From Pachypanchax playfairii (Eukaryota > Chordata > Actinopteri > Cyprinodontiformes > Aplocheilidae), in assembly GCA_006937955.1 (NCBI GenBank), contig SSNP01000031.1, positions 507,417 through 571,416 on the forward strand: a stretch of DNA of 64,000 bases, read 5' to 3'. The position numbers were made by a program, and so were the translations under genes. Below the pieces are notes generated by a model, which was not told the DNA's origin, did not search any database, and saw only the letters and a program-made list of their open reading frames with translations. Shown here piece by piece: positions 55,601 to 60,210 of this stretch (position 1 is the stretch's first letter; the number at the start of each line of letters is the position of its first letter).

Positions 55601-58600
55601 TACAATCGGACCCAATGATCACAATTGATGCACTATGATGTGACCAATCCATTTATTCACAGTTAACCACAGACACATTGTAAGAGCTGGAATCATAAGA
55701 TAAAACATAAAATCGTTCACTTCATATAACTAACTTTCAGCCTTTGCTAAATACACCATAAAAATGGGAACGCAAGTACTAGCATCAGCATGCCAGCTTA
55801 CTCCAAAACTTACAAGAAATAAATTTCAAAATTATCTGAAATGTAAACAACAGATACAATCCACAAACATACCTGTTCACCTTTCAACTAGATGCTAAAT
55901 TAAAGATGGATGGAAATTTATAATCTTTTGATTAGTTTTCTGCTGGAAAACAGCAGCATATCAACCTTCCTCCTCCACCTTCTTCTTCTTGTTTCTTGGC
56001 AGGTGCCATCTAACTTTTGAGTGCATTTCTGCCACCTACTGAACTTAAATATGTAAAAGGTAGTGAAAAACCTAGAGAGAAACTAAAAGAAACTTGGGGT
56101 GGAGGAATAAATGTAAAGTATTAACTAAATGGTGAAAAAATTAAATATAAGTTAGAGATCGTTTCAAAGTTGTTTACTGAAGATATTTTTTGGCTGCATT
56201 TATATTGCTACCCACACTCCAGTACAGTAGGTGGCGTAAATGCATCTAAAAGTTAGATGGCTCCCACCAAGAAACAAGAAGAAGAAGGTTGAAATGCTAC
56301 TGTTTTCCAGAAGATAGCTGATCAGAACCTTATCATTTTCCATCCATCTTTAATTTAACATCTAGCTGAAAGGTGAACAGGTATGTTTGTGGATTGCATC
56401 CGTTGTCTACATTTCAGATAATTTTTAAATTTATTTCTTGTATGTTAACAGGTTTTGGAGTGGGGTAGCATGCTGACGCTAGCACTGTCTCCTTTTTATG
56501 ATGTGGTGAATGATTTTATGTTTGATCTCATGATTTCAGCTCTTATGGTGTGTCTGTGGTTAACTGTGAATAAATGGGTTGGAATACCACATCATAGTCC
56601 ATCAGTTGTGATCATTGAGTAAGTACTATGTTAACACTGAACTTTGTTTCCAATATCACTGATAAAACTCATCTGTGTTTCCACCCACTGACTCTGGCCT
56701 TTCCCCACTGCAGAACAACATGAGTTCCGGTTACAAAGATCCTGTGTTCCTGCAGACAGCTCACTCTGCACCTACTCAACAAATCTTTTAACTTCAAGAA
56801 CAGTTTCCGCTCCTTGTTCTGTGCACTCTGGACTGTTTTTCATGCCTAAAACATTACAAGATCATTCCCTTTTCATCATTGCAGAAGATGGTAAAAGTGT
56901 ATGTTACAATGTATTAGGAATTATATGGTAAGAACCTGGTAACACCATGGAAACAAGCCAGACTTCCTTTTACAGTCCAGTTTCCACTTACTTACTAAAT
57001 AAAATGTTATGTTTTACTTAGCAACATTGCTGAAGATAAGATGGTAAAAGTGTCTTTTGATTGTTTAGAAAAGAGAATAATGTATTAGGAATTATATGGT
57101 AAGAACCTGGTAACACCATGGAAACAAGCCAGACTTCCTTTTACAGTCCAGTTTCTACTTACTTACTAAAAAAAATTTTGTGTTTTACTTAGCAACATTG
57201 CTGAAGATAAGATGGTAAAAGTGTCTTTTGATTGTTTAGAAAAGGGAATAATGTATTAGGAATTATATGGTAAGAACCTGGTAACAACATGGAAACAAAC
57301 CAGACTTCCTTTTACAGTCCAGTTTCAGCTTACTTACTAAGTATTCATTAAGAACTCCAGCAAGAACATACCCAGTATTTAAGATGTTCCTCGTAATCAA
57401 GACTTCTTCTCTACCAAGGCAGTGCCTCAGTAAGCAAGATGCCTTGCCTACTAAGGCAGTGCCTTGGTAGGCAAGGTTCCTTGACAATGAGAAACACCCT
57501 TAGAGTCTGTGACCTTTTTTCTTTAGTAGCAACTTTTTTTGGGGGCCAGGCAGTGTGCTTTTGGCTCAGATTCAGCCAAATGCAGCAAAGCTGATGGAAT
57601 GGTGCTTCACAGTAAATTGATCAAATTTACTGTACTGTACTGTACTGAAATTGATAAATTACCTAAAATATACTGTGAAAGCAACCCCAGAGTTTCTTAA
57701 GTAGAATATTCTGCAGAGATCGAGTCAGTAATAGATCTCAACCTGATCAAGCAGCATTTCTCTCATAGGCTAGTTTGTTAGCCAGTCTGAGTCCAGCAAA
57801 TTTGAATAATGAATATTAACGAGACATCCCGAAGTCTGCCAAATCTTGAGCCAGATAGATCGAAAGGCCTTTTAATCAGTGTTTCCTATCATTTTTTAGA
57901 TATAAAATGTTTCATATTACAGGTTAATACTTAAGAAATAACCACAAAGTCCTGAAATTTGCATGAAATGGCCTATTTTAGAAACACTGATTTGCAGACG
58001 TTTCAATCTATCTGTGCGGATTTAAGAACCACTATGAAGGTAAGAAAACCTGTGGAGCTAATATATTCAACAGAAACCTCAGAAAAACAGTTTTTAATGG
58101 AATGGCCTCTTTAAACCATTTATTAGTCAGGGAGCGAGACCTGAATAACTGATGGCAAGAATTGAGGGAATGTTCTCTATCGTCTTTTGCAGGCGGTCTG
58201 TTCATTGCTGAGAAGGTGTCACTCATAAGGGAGATGGGCAGAAGCATCCTTCCCTTTCCCTCATCCCTCTGACCAGTTATCAGAAATAATCACAAGAGGT
58301 GATAGTCTAAATTATGGCTCTGCATTTAACCCATCCTCATCTGTGAGGAGTAGAGGGCAGCCATTTTGTATGGCACCCGGGGGGCAGTTTCAGAGTTCAG
58401 TATCTTCTCTAAGGAAGACACGTAGCCTGCTGGGACCCAGGATCAAACCCCAATCTCCCAATTGGAGGATGATGTCCTTCCCGATTAGACTAAAGCTGTC
58501 CTGTAGCAGTTGCACGGTTCAGTATCTTGCCCAAAGATATATTGACACATACATTGTCGGGACCCGGGACCGAACCCTGACCTCCTGATCAAAAGACAAT

Positions 58601-59334
58601 CTCCCTCCCCACTAGGCGATGGCCACCCCCAAACTGCTAATGTTGGAAACGCAACTATTTAGGAAGAATCCAGTGTTTTTCCAACCGTTTCCTTTCTTCT
58701 CAAAGATCTCAAACTTGTGTTTACAGAAAGCTCTTAAAACATTAATCTTACAGAAGGAAAGAGAAGAAGAGTGGAGTAAAGTTATCCCTTTAAAATCAGC
58801 CACAATAAATAAGTTCTGATACTGTTATCTCGTCATGTTGTCACCAAAGCATGCCTCAGATATTTATTGATTCCTCGGGAACAGTGTCAATTTGTGAACA
58901 GTCAATGTTGCATTGTGATGCAAAGAAGTCAGGAAACACCTCACTGAATTTTAAATGATTGTGTTGGTATAATCAGTTTGGTCAAGATTGATTTAAAATC
59001 TTTGTGTTTTTACAAAGCTTTTTCCCCCAAAATTGGGTCATCTTTTTTAAAATGATGTCTCAAATAACAAAAAAAAACATTCTGCAGATACAAACTCAAA
59101 CATGAGGATAAAAACACAGAAAAGATGATCTAAACGCGTAGTTTAACTTACATTGTTGAGCTCTTTCTGATTGCCATACAGTGGATGGTATTTCCTGTAT
59201 TTGCCCTGACGATATTTATTATTGATGAATCTTCGTCTGTCTTCGCTGCAGCTGCTGGGCATCAATGCTTCACTTGGAGGGACATTAGCTGCCCAGAAAC
59301 TGTTTACCCGTTCATTACCCAGCTCCACAAACAC
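11890..59334 (-). CDS. arap1: arap1, 3' part of the gene (21 coding exons)
   Basis: Encodes the C-terminal 837 residues of ARAP1, a phosphoinositide-regulated GTPase-activating protein that inactivates Arf and Rho-family GTPases at membranes and links actin and endocytic traffic. Joined exons: 59152-59334, 42575-42749, 41971-42105, 41679-41814, 41481-41583, 39964-40156, 39810-39855, 38351-38514, 36222-36434, 34910-35015, 34682-34829, 34527-34595, 33948-34025, 31070-31187, 29796-29909, 29560-29705, 29385-29467, 26242-26301, 16508-16571, 14091-14249, 11890-11910. Every junction is GT-AG and all phases match (2514 nt). Approximate domains in this partial protein: ArfGAP C-half 1-75, PH 140-245, PH 255-355, RhoGAP 365-534 with arginine finger R387 in GIYRKSG, Ras-associating 565-660, PH 670-780, tail to 837. 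The tail motif RGSENEM and the RhoGAP segment resemble ARAP1 more than ARAP3. The a/b fish paralogue cannot be decided here. SAM, the first two PH domains and the ArfGAP Cys4 finger must lie to the right of the window. Confidence 0.93.
12140..12515. repeat. CA-flanked repeat, copy 2
   Basis: Same unit as 6575-6900, ending in a pure (CA)n run at about 12466-12520. It carries the GGGGACC/GGTCCCC hairpin and CTAACCCTAA motifs. Confidence 0.85.
12520..12892. repeat. CA-flanked repeat, copy 3, tandem to copy 2
   Basis: Starts right after the (CA)n run of copy 2 and ends in a longer (CA)n run at about 12810-12890. The head-to-tail arrangement suggests expansion through the shared CA tracts. Spurious open frames with poly-CV or poly-HT come from it. 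Confidence 0.85.
14091..14249 (-). CDS. arap1: arap1 exon: C-terminal tail
   Basis: 159 nt, 53 codons, phase 0 at both ends. It reads YDGDLWPQEGLQQNRVSHVS, then LLIPLRGSENEMRNSVAAF and SQDPLA. This tail is characteristic of ARAP1. Acceptor TTCCTGTTTCAG, donor GTGAGT. Confidence 0.93.
15242..15797. mobile_element. inverted-terminal-repeat miniature element
   Basis: Termini AACCTGGCTCTGCCAGATC and its complement ending GCCAGGTT, with about 80-90 bp of inverted similarity, separated by AT-rich DNA. A second copy lies at 47013-48254 and is interrupted by a hAT-type element. This copy has no such insertion. Confidence 0.75.
16259..16434. mobile_element. short TTAA-flanked family-A element
   Basis: 176 bp between TTAA at 16255-16258 and 16435-16438, with termini AGAGGCCC...GGCCTCT. 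It is an internally deleted and inverted relative of 1157-1728. It sits 74 bp below the arap1 exon ending at 16508. Confidence 0.85.
16508..16571 (-). CDS. arap1: arap1 exon: C-terminal helix of last PH domain
   Basis: 64 nt, reading YLCCETQSEMREWYATFLSI and Gln, with the conserved helix Trp. Bounded by TATCTGCAG and GTGTGT. The split TGG codon fits the exon at 26242. Confidence 0.92.
18237..18865. mobile_element. miniature element with imperfect inverted ends
   Basis: Left end TGTTCACGCTGCAAGTC and right end GCAGCCTGAATGTAGCC are imperfect inverted repeats. The interior repeats ATCGGA-type motifs. The same element appears in the duplicate at 20832-21460. Class uncertain. Confidence 0.45.
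19149..19847. mobile_element. miniature element with AGCTACGTTTACATG ends
   Basis: 699 bp with inverted ends AGCTACGTTTACATG / CATGTAAACGTAGCT. The interior has a 131-codon minus-strand open frame (19301-19696) with hydrophobic blocks but no known domain; I treat it as element sequence. The duplicate is at 21744-22442. Confidence 0.65.
20021..20030. other. assembly gap of 10 N
   Basis: Ten Ns directly after a (TA)n run and directly before a repeat of sequence already given at 17436. Confidence 0.99.
20031..22615. repeat. 2.6-kb block, second copy
   Basis: Same sequence as 17436-20020, but it continues through the (TA)n run into unique sequence at 22626. This is what a second contig overlapping the first would look like. 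Confidence 0.9.
22567..22624. repeat. (TA)n microsatellite
   Basis: Almost pure TA dinucleotides. It lies between the duplicated block and a LINE fragment and matches the run that ends at the gap at 20020. Confidence 0.95.
22626..22815 (+). pseudogene. RLE-type LINE 3' end (R4/Rex6-like)
   Basis: The frame reads LEEWLQQIHGRTSDISV, then a stop and RAVLGTAKILRRTLKLPGLW, the C-terminal end seen in fish LINEs with a restriction-like endonuclease. Upstream parts of such a protein lie at 36735-37385. The clade name is from memory and not certain. Confidence 0.6.
22925..23905 (+). pseudogene. LINE reverse transcriptase C-terminal fragment (L2/CR1-like)
   Basis: The open frame at 22940-23491 reads AYFHLRNVAKIRSILNQRD, then ITSRLDYCNSLLSGC, ASLHWLPVRSRIKFKVLLLT and VSKSRMGGRAFSYQAPLLWN, the conserved C-terminal region of fish non-LTR polymerases, and ends with a stop after the FLFTQSYS block. 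The 3' part (TTCTTCCTGTTAAAAGGGAG) is a typical tail. The 5' end is truncated, so there is no YxDD core. Confidence 0.75.
23906..25320. other. unassigned intron sequence
   Basis: No arap1 exon and no clear element. AT-rich, with an ATTTTAATTTTTTGATTTTC-like stretch near 24990. Confidence 0.5.
25400..26090 (+). pseudogene. CR1-like LINE copy with internal deletion
   Basis: The 5' part (25479-25724) matches the start of an AP-endonuclease domain: ILTNVRSLANKMDELETLLK and then CFTETWLKEHIPDSSVSLSG. It jumps at about 25725 to the 3' end of the ORF (RACSILGPDLKSVELIVQRR) and the tail GGGATTAATAAAGTATTTTT. The polymerase is missing. Confidence 0.7.
26242..26301 (-). CDS. arap1: arap1 exon: last PH domain, third part
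   Basis: 60 nt, reading WGLTVVYESKKQDKPEKQQ and two bases of the Trp codon. Bounded by TGTTTCTAG and GTGAGT. Followed by the 9.7-kb intron that holds the duplicated block. Confidence 0.9.
26506..28722. mobile_element. large hAT-type element related to those at 40356 and 47214
   Basis: Left end TTAGGGATGTGCAGATCAAG and right end GATCTGGACATCCCCA match the termini of the two smaller elements. The edges are worn and I could not fix an 8-bp duplication. It carries a mariner fragment at 27405-27661. No intact transposase. Confidence 0.55.
27405..27661. mobile_element. terminal fragment of the mariner-type element
   Basis: Begins CAGGGTGGCC after TA at 27403-27404 and matches the reverse complement of 940-1156 plus 2495-2522, ending near the homologue of position 930. 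It lacks the two insertions present there. Confidence 0.85.
28738..28900 (+). repeat. tRNA-derived SINE
   Basis: A box TAGCCTTATGGGTAAAG-like and B box GGTTCGATCCC near 28791, followed by CAAGATACTGAACCC. Confidence 0.75.
29385..29467 (-). CDS. arap1: arap1 exon: last PH domain, second part
   Basis: 83 nt, reading SNRPERDWPVKNLKIYLGIK and then KKLRPPT. Bounded by TTCCATCAG and GTGAGC. Ends with TG of a split Cys codon. Confidence 0.91.
29560..29705 (-). CDS. arap1: arap1 exon: start of last PH domain
   Basis: 146 nt, reading KHGIIKFREERSILGLGLP and then FHDRYFILNVTSLRMYKDVR, a PH beta sheet. Donor GTAAGA, phase 0. Confidence 0.93.
29796..29909 (-). CDS. arap1: arap1 exon: end of Ras-associating domain
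   Basis: 114 nt, reading RPLHYQEKVLPILHCIG and then SRLVIKKYPAMEAMISFL. Donor GTGAAT; a split Ala codon joins the next exon. Confidence 0.9.
30723..30900 (+). repeat. tRNA-derived SINE with AAT/ATT tail
   Basis: GGCGGCAGTAGCAGATCACC head, TTTGATTCCCGG B-box region, CTTGGGCAAGATACTGAACC body. The tail (AAT)n passes into (ATT)n at 30878 and can fold back. Confidence 0.7.
31070..31187 (-). CDS. arap1: arap1 exon: Ras-associating domain core
   Basis: 118 nt, reading VPGSMSAVELTDEVLDLRKI and then KEKDYWSCWEVSEKEE. Acceptor ATTCAG, donor GTGAGA after one base of a split Glu codon. Confidence 0.9.
31716..33116. mobile_element. hAT-type element, CCGATA termini
   Basis: 1401 bp between copies of the 8-bp duplication GTAAATAA (31708-31715 and 33117-33124). 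Termini TAGGGCCCAACCGATA and TATCGGTCAGGCCATA, with several CCGATA motifs at each end. No transposase frame. Inside the arap1 intron between exons at 31187 and 33948. Confidence 0.8.
32130..32290. repeat. cluster of CTGCAG-centred palindromes
   Basis: TTTACTGCAGTAAA-type units alternate with AATAATAAT/ATTATTATT runs. At least five CTGCAG cores occur in 160 bp, and neighbouring units are inverted relative to one another. Confidence 0.8.
33684..33728. repeat. perfect 16-bp stem hairpin
   Basis: AGTAGCCAATAGATAA at 33684-33699 pairs with TTATCTATTGGCTACT at 33713-33728, with a 13-nt loop. Confidence 0.9.
33948..34025 (-). CDS. arap1: arap1 exon: start of Ras-associating domain
   Basis: 78 nt (26 codons), reading KTEPGGHFICTVYVEEKKET, flanked by ATTACATCAG and GTAAGT. 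Phase 0 at both ends. Confidence 0.9.
34527..34595 (-). CDS. arap1: arap1 exon: linker after RhoGAP
   Basis: 69 nt (23 codons), reading VTEQQLMKQMKEIDYIIK, flanked by ATTTTGCAG and GTGAGC, phase 0 at both ends. Confidence 0.87.
34682..34829 (-). CDS. arap1: arap1 exon: RhoGAP C-terminal part
   Basis: 148 nt, reading VQYCAEKNQMNLHNLAIVFG, the conserved N-LA-VFGP block of RhoGAP domains, then PTLFQTDGQDY. Ends in phase 0 before GTCAGT. The FQTDGQDY block is diagnostic for ARAP1-type proteins. Confidence 0.94.
34910..35015 (-). CDS. arap1: arap1 exon: RhoGAP middle
   Basis: 106 nt, reading IQDESEKIAQYKLLLHRLP and then VNKATLQALINHLYW. It is read in a frame other than the longest ORF here but fits both split codons. 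A SINE ends about 35 bp upstream of its acceptor. Confidence 0.9.
35046..35165 (+). repeat. tRNA-derived SINE next to an arap1 acceptor
   Basis: GGCTCAGTGGGTGGAGCAAT (A-box region), GGCGGATTGATACCAGC (B-box region) and GTCCTTGGGCAAAACACTGA. Confidence 0.75.
35190..35545 (+). repeat. tRNA-derived SINE with TGGA tail, second copy
   Basis: CTGGGTTCGAATCCGGGC, TTCTCCCTGTGCATGCATGG, CTCCGGCTTCCTCCCACAGT and the tail TGGATGGATGAATAATAA. Same family as 11285-11650. Confidence 0.85.
35640..36124. mobile_element. TTAA-flanked miniature element, family D
   Basis: 485 bp between TTAA at 35636-35639 and 36125-36128. Termini AGGTACAATATATAAGAA and TTCTTAGATATTGCACCT. Internal sequence is shared, inverted, with 38628-39665. 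It ends 97 bp below the arap1 RhoGAP exon. Confidence 0.85.
36222..36434 (-). CDS. arap1: arap1 exon: RhoGAP catalytic segment
   Basis: 213 nt, reading LTSEGIYRKSGVTSRIKAL with the arginine finger Arg (residue 387 of the partial protein), then VDDVSNTLKRFFRELEEGLF. The donor is ACAA/GTAAGA at 36221. Reading past it gives the spurious tail IHKQACCKK. Confidence 0.94.
36735..37067 (-). pseudogene. RLE-type LINE fragment (R4/Rex6-like)
   Basis: Minus-strand frame reading KWGALAPPGVVENDRASI, then NQPNITLVGKLEKNTGVIDV and SDSNITKEHEKLKKYQDLN. The order PNI...IDV is that of a restriction-like endonuclease core. It is interrupted by a hAT element at 37068 and resumes at 37292-37385 (GKVPACLVSSVLYRNICINY). 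Confidence 0.65.
37068..37291. mobile_element. 224-bp hAT miniature element
   Basis: Inverted ends CAGGCATCTCCAACCCTGG and CAGGGTTGGAGATGCCTG, with the 8-bp duplication CTCTAGTC at 37060-37067 and 37292-37299. Inserted in the LINE fragment. Confidence 0.9.
37514..38065. mobile_element. TTAA-flanked family-A element
   Basis: 552 bp between TTAA at 37510-37513 and 38066-38069, with ends AGGAGGC and GGGCACCT. The interior shares GCAGGTTAATACTTCAGAAA-type sequence with 1157-1728. Confidence 0.8.
38351..38514 (-). CDS. arap1: arap1 exon: end of PH, entry to RhoGAP
   Basis: 164 nt, reading TLYIEGERKLDFAGWCGAI (PH C-terminal helix) and then TDIPVIVLSCIDYITQR, the first helix of the RhoGAP fold. 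Donor GTAAGA after a split Gly codon. Confidence 0.93.
38628..39665. mobile_element. TTAA-flanked family-D element, longer copy
   Basis: 1038 bp with ends AGGTGCAATATGTAA and TTACATATTGCACCT, right flank TTAA at 39666-39669, left flank CTAA (one change). It lies 144 bp from the arap1 micro-exon. Confidence 0.8.
39810..39855 (-). CDS. arap1: arap1 micro-exon: PH strand
   Basis: A 46-nt exon coding SIQQDNDVLVLVEKG and two bases of an Arg codon. It is bounded by TTTTTAACAG and GTGAGA, and both split codons fit the neighbours. It is too short to stand out as an open frame. Confidence 0.88.
39964..40156 (-). CDS. arap1: arap1 exon: next PH domain, first part
   Basis: 193 nt. I chose the acceptor CTCTCTGTAG at 40157 over the AG at 40135, because only the upstream one keeps phase 0 and gives SFIPPSAEPLLQLGF. 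PH strands GRLKCKDGLNLQ and GWFALVGSTLHVYLEN follow. It ends with one base before GTAAGA. Confidence 0.88.
40356..41330. mobile_element. hAT-type element, GGGATGTCC termini
   Basis: 975 bp flanked by the 8-bp duplication GTAACTAA (40348-40355, 41331-41338). It starts TAGGGATGTCCAGATC and ends GATCAGGACATCATTA. A 5' exon-like frame with ATG at 40578 reads TTDRNVCENVNVDSP up to a donor GTAAGC near 40690. It sits between two arap1 PH exons. Confidence 0.85.
41481..41583 (-). CDS. arap1: arap1 exon: PH domain C-terminal helix
   Basis: 103 nt, reading YEYTFELYTDSERIYLFG and then HKEWIKSIAK. The conserved Trp of the C-terminal PH helix is present. Ends in phase 0 before GTAACA. Confidence 0.91.
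41679..41814 (-). CDS. arap1: arap1 exon: PH domain core
   Basis: 136 nt, reading EFSRRWCTLNDGTFSYYES, the usual W-C-x-L PH core. The split GAG codon at the start and the split GGG codon at the end both fit the neighbouring exons. Donor GTACAC. Confidence 0.91.
41971..42105 (-). CDS. arap1: arap1 exon: linker and start of a PH domain
   Basis: 135 nt. The split codon GAG joins it to the previous exon (NT-ELPQLYMEEAQ). It ends in the first PH strand, SYNGFLFKTASLTRAV. Donor GTATGT. Confidence 0.9.
42575..42749 (-). CDS. arap1: arap1 exon: end of ArfGAP, ankyrin-like segment
   Basis: 175 nt, enters in phase 0 and leaves one base over. It reads ALCINVQCSDLLETLSLI and then FCGADVNCSTG, the ankyrin-like stretch after the ArfGAP domain. 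The acceptor is CTTCCTTCCAG and the donor GTACAA. The intron before it is 16.4 kb. Confidence 0.9.
42750..43488. other. unassigned intron sequence
   Basis: First part of the 16.4-kb arap1 intron. CA-rich around 43130-43240; no element boundaries seen. Confidence 0.5.
43489..45090 (+). mobile_element. complete Tc1-like transposon
   Basis: 1602 bp with inverted terminal repeats of about 210 bp (CAGTGGGGCAAAAAAGTATT...TTTTTTGCCCCACTG) around one intact transposase gene. A TA lies before the left end, while TC follows the right end. The repeats are nearly identical, so the copy is young. Part of another copy is at 63801-64000. Confidence 0.95.
43852..44874 (+). CDS. Tc1-like transposase, intact
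   Basis: 340 codons without interruption, from ATGGCCAAGACC to TGA after ITKY. It would cut and paste its own transposon at TA sites. N-terminal paired-type helix-turn-helix pair (KELSKDTRNKIVDLHQAGKT and STVGAIIRKWKTY), GRPR-like SGAPRK, and the catalytic triad Asp153 (WSDET), Asp244 (QHDNDPKH) and Glu279 (PDLNPIEN), a DD34E spacing with numbering like Sleeping Beauty. The glycine-rich box KHGGGNIMLWG is present. Length is that of full-length fish Tc1 enzymes. Whether it is expressed or active cannot be seen. Confidence 0.96.
   Translation: MAKTKELSKDTRNKIVDLHQAGKTESAIGKQLGVKKSTVGAIIRKWKTYKTTDNLPRSGAPRKISPRGVKMITRTVSKNPRTTRRDLVNDPQRAGTKVTKATISNTLRRQGLKSCSARRVPLLKPGHVQARLRFAREHLDDPEEDWENIIWSDETKIELLGRNSTCHVWREKNAELDPKNTIPTVKHGGGNIMLWGCFSARGPGRLIRVKERMNGAMYRKILSENLLPSARALKMRRGWVFQHDNDPKHTARATKEWLRKKHFKVLEWPSQSPDLNPIENIWRELKVRVAQRQPQNITALEEICMEEWAKIPATVCENLVKTYRKRLTSVIANKGYITKY
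45091..47012. other. unassigned intron sequence with a LINE tail
   Basis: A CR1-type tail (ATTTCCCGAGGGGAACCTTC, then GGGGGATTAATAAAGTATTT) lies at 45950-46000. The rest shows no exon or element edges. Confidence 0.5.
47013..48254. mobile_element. second copy of the 15242 element, split by a hAT insertion
   Basis: 47013-47213 and 48005-48254 match the reverse complement of 15242-15690. The left terminus is missing. The split point carries an 8-bp duplication. The CCAGGTT terminus is at 48248-48254. Confidence 0.8.
47214..47996. mobile_element. hAT-type element, GGGATGTCC termini, second copy
   Basis: 783 bp flanked by GTAAAGAT (47206-47213 and 47997-48004). Starts TAGGGATGTCCCGATC and ends GATCTGGACATCCCTA. 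The interior is the reverse complement of the 40356 element, including its exon-like part. Confidence 0.92.
48255..51245. other. unassigned intron sequence
   Basis: A TTAAAGGTCCTGTATCATG end at 49532 looks like one end of another TTAA element, but I could not find its partner. The 115-codon minus-strand frame at 49175-49522 has no recognised domain. 48955-48990 is C- and CA-rich. Confidence 0.45.
51246..51592 (-). repeat. tRNA-derived SINE (minus strand)
   Basis: Read on the minus strand it begins GGCAGCTGTGGCTCAGGCGG, with a tRNA A box and a B-box-like GGTTACAAG/GTTTGAAATCC region, and ends in the AGCGCTATACAAGTACACGC body. A headless copy is at 62243-62545. Confidence 0.8.
52590..53940. 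other. GC-rich block of unknown origin
   Basis: Strongly G-rich on the plus strand (GGGGTTGGGGCCTGAATCCC, GGGGGATGGGGGGCGGGGGA), unlike the AT-rich intron around it. Open frames on both strands are proline- or glycine-rich without domains. A TGTGTATG-rich stretch lies at 53240-53420. Confidence 0.6.
54425..54661 (+). pseudogene. Tc1-like transposase fragment
   Basis: The frame reads FAKKQLKKSAQFRNSIFWTD, ETNINLDENNGKKKV and VKHGGGSVMVWTGMASNGTG. This is the segment around the first catalytic Asp (FWTDET) and the glycine-rich box. Both ends are missing. Confidence 0.85.
54894..55076 (+). pseudogene. Tc1-like transposase N-terminal fragment
   Basis: A helix-turn-helix part, VEKTSKEIAETTKIVLRSVQ then HIIKNWKDCWDP and SSRKKGGQ. 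It stops at the edge of the palindromic insertion. Confidence 0.7.
55085..57110. repeat. large inverted repeat (palindrome) with 183-nt loop
   Basis: Left arm to 56041, right arm from 56225. Matching pieces include GCCACCTACTG / CAGTAGGTGGC at the inner ends, GTTCTGCAGTGGGAAAAGGCC / GGCCTTTCCCCACTGCAGAAC, and TGAACAGGTATGTTTGTGGA-type segments. Arms are about 0.9-1 kb with scattered mismatches. Confidence 0.8.
56905..57345. repeat. tandem repeat, 171-bp period
   Basis: ACTTCCTTTTACAGTCCAGT begins at 56962, 57133 and 57304, exactly 171 bp apart. The unit also contains GGAATTATATGGTAAGAACC. It forms the outer part of the right arm of the palindrome. Confidence 0.88.
57442..57476. repeat. 35-bp near-perfect palindrome
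   Basis: From CCTTGCCTACTAAGGC to GCCTTGGTAGGCAAGG around a central G, with one T-G wobble. A related, less perfect stretch precedes it at 57411-57440. Confidence 0.85.
57740..58110. mobile_element. rearranged family-A element
   Basis: Right end ATGGAATGGCCTCT followed by TTAA at 58111-58114. The interior (TACAGGTTAATACTTAAGAA, ATGAAATGGCC near 57970) shows that two family-A ends point the same way, so the copy is inverted or fused internally. Confidence 0.6.
58340..58625 (-). repeat. SINE pieces, reversed, in tandem
   Basis: CAGAGTTCAGTATCTTCTCT and GGTTCAGTATCTTGCCCAAA each begin a reversed body; GGGACCCGGGACCGAACCC and GGACCCAGGATCAAACCCC are reversed B-box regions. Confidence 0.7.
59152..59334 (-). 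CDS. arap1: arap1 exon: second half of ArfGAP domain
   Basis: 61 codons, phase 0 at both ends, between acceptor ...TTTGCACAG and donor GTAAGT. The peptide begins VFVELGNERVNSFWAAN and contains YRQGKYRKYHPLY, typical of the ArfGAP C-terminal half. The zinc-binding cysteines are not in this exon, so at least one more ArfGAP exon lies upstream, outside the window. It is the only arap1 exon in the right-hand 21 kb. Confidence 0.92.
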
Positions 59335-59649
59335 CTGTGCAAAATAAAAGTTAAAAATAATAATAAATTCTATCAAAATGTAGAATTTTTGCAGATACTA
59401 GTAACTGTTTGAATATGTATTTTCAATTTTAAAACTCAGACAAGAGAGAAAACATTCATGTTAGAACATGTTAAAAAAAATGACCTCAAAACTGAATATA
59501 CCTGTCAACCTTTACAGCTTTTAAAAAGATGAATTACAGGAGTTAGATTGCATGGTGCTCATTGAGCAGGGGTGGTGGTTGATTAAAATCACACTGTCTA
59601 CATTGCACCTTTCCCATGCAGTCATTCCACATGATAAATACATAAGCAC

Positions 59650-59682
59650 ACACAGACAGACAGACAGACAGACAGACAGAGT
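59650..59682. repeat. (CAGA)n microsatellite
   Basis: Seven to eight CAGA units. Confidence 0.9.
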
Positions 59683-60210
59683 GTTTGTATAAATGTATAA
59701 ACATACACACTAACAGACATATGCTCTGGTGCACACAGAGACTAAAATCTTTGTACTGTTTTGTTTTACGTTAGTTTTTGTTGTCTCCAAGTTTTTTTTC
59801 TCCCATACCCCACTACTTGTACCTTGATGTTGTAATTTAAAGGTGACATATCATGAAAAATCCACCTTTTTGTCCTTAAATGCTCTGTGCTAGTTAATTT
59901 AGAGTGTCTCCATTAGGACTGTGGACGAGGCTTCGATTACGTCGAAGACTCAATTCTTTTTGTTTTGTTGATTTTTGTTTTTGGTTTAAAAATGTTAAAA
60001 TCAATAAAAACTTAAATGACAAAAAAAAAAGACTCACTTCTAAAAATTCATCGAGGTGAAATTTGGCAGTCGACGCACCACGTGTACTTGCCACACACAC
60101 GTGAGTGACCAAAACAAAGCAGCATGTAGAACGAAACTCCATTTCCAAGCACCTCTCAATATCCTGCACTGCTAATCTACATGTCACCAAACAACCCAGG
60201 CATTCTTTAC

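Larger units (their letters stand above)
54709..57555 (+). mobile_element. Tc1-like element filled by a palindromic insertion
   Basis: Left end GTTGCCAGGCC(A)nAGTTGCCAC and right end AGTAGCAACTTTTTTTGGGG, then GCCAGGCAGTG, are inverted repeats of a Tc1 type. 54894-55076 is the start of a transposase (EKTSKEIAETTKIVLRSVQH). The rest of the gene is missing; in its place is the palindrome at 55085-57110. Confidence 0.6.

Noticed and set aside
56905..57345. 171-bp tandem repeat as a centromeric satellite
   Set aside because: Fewer than three units, part of a palindromic element inside a gene intron.
59841..59880. AGGTGACATATCATG end as a complete TTAA element
   Set aside because: I could not find the partner terminus; only one end is supported.
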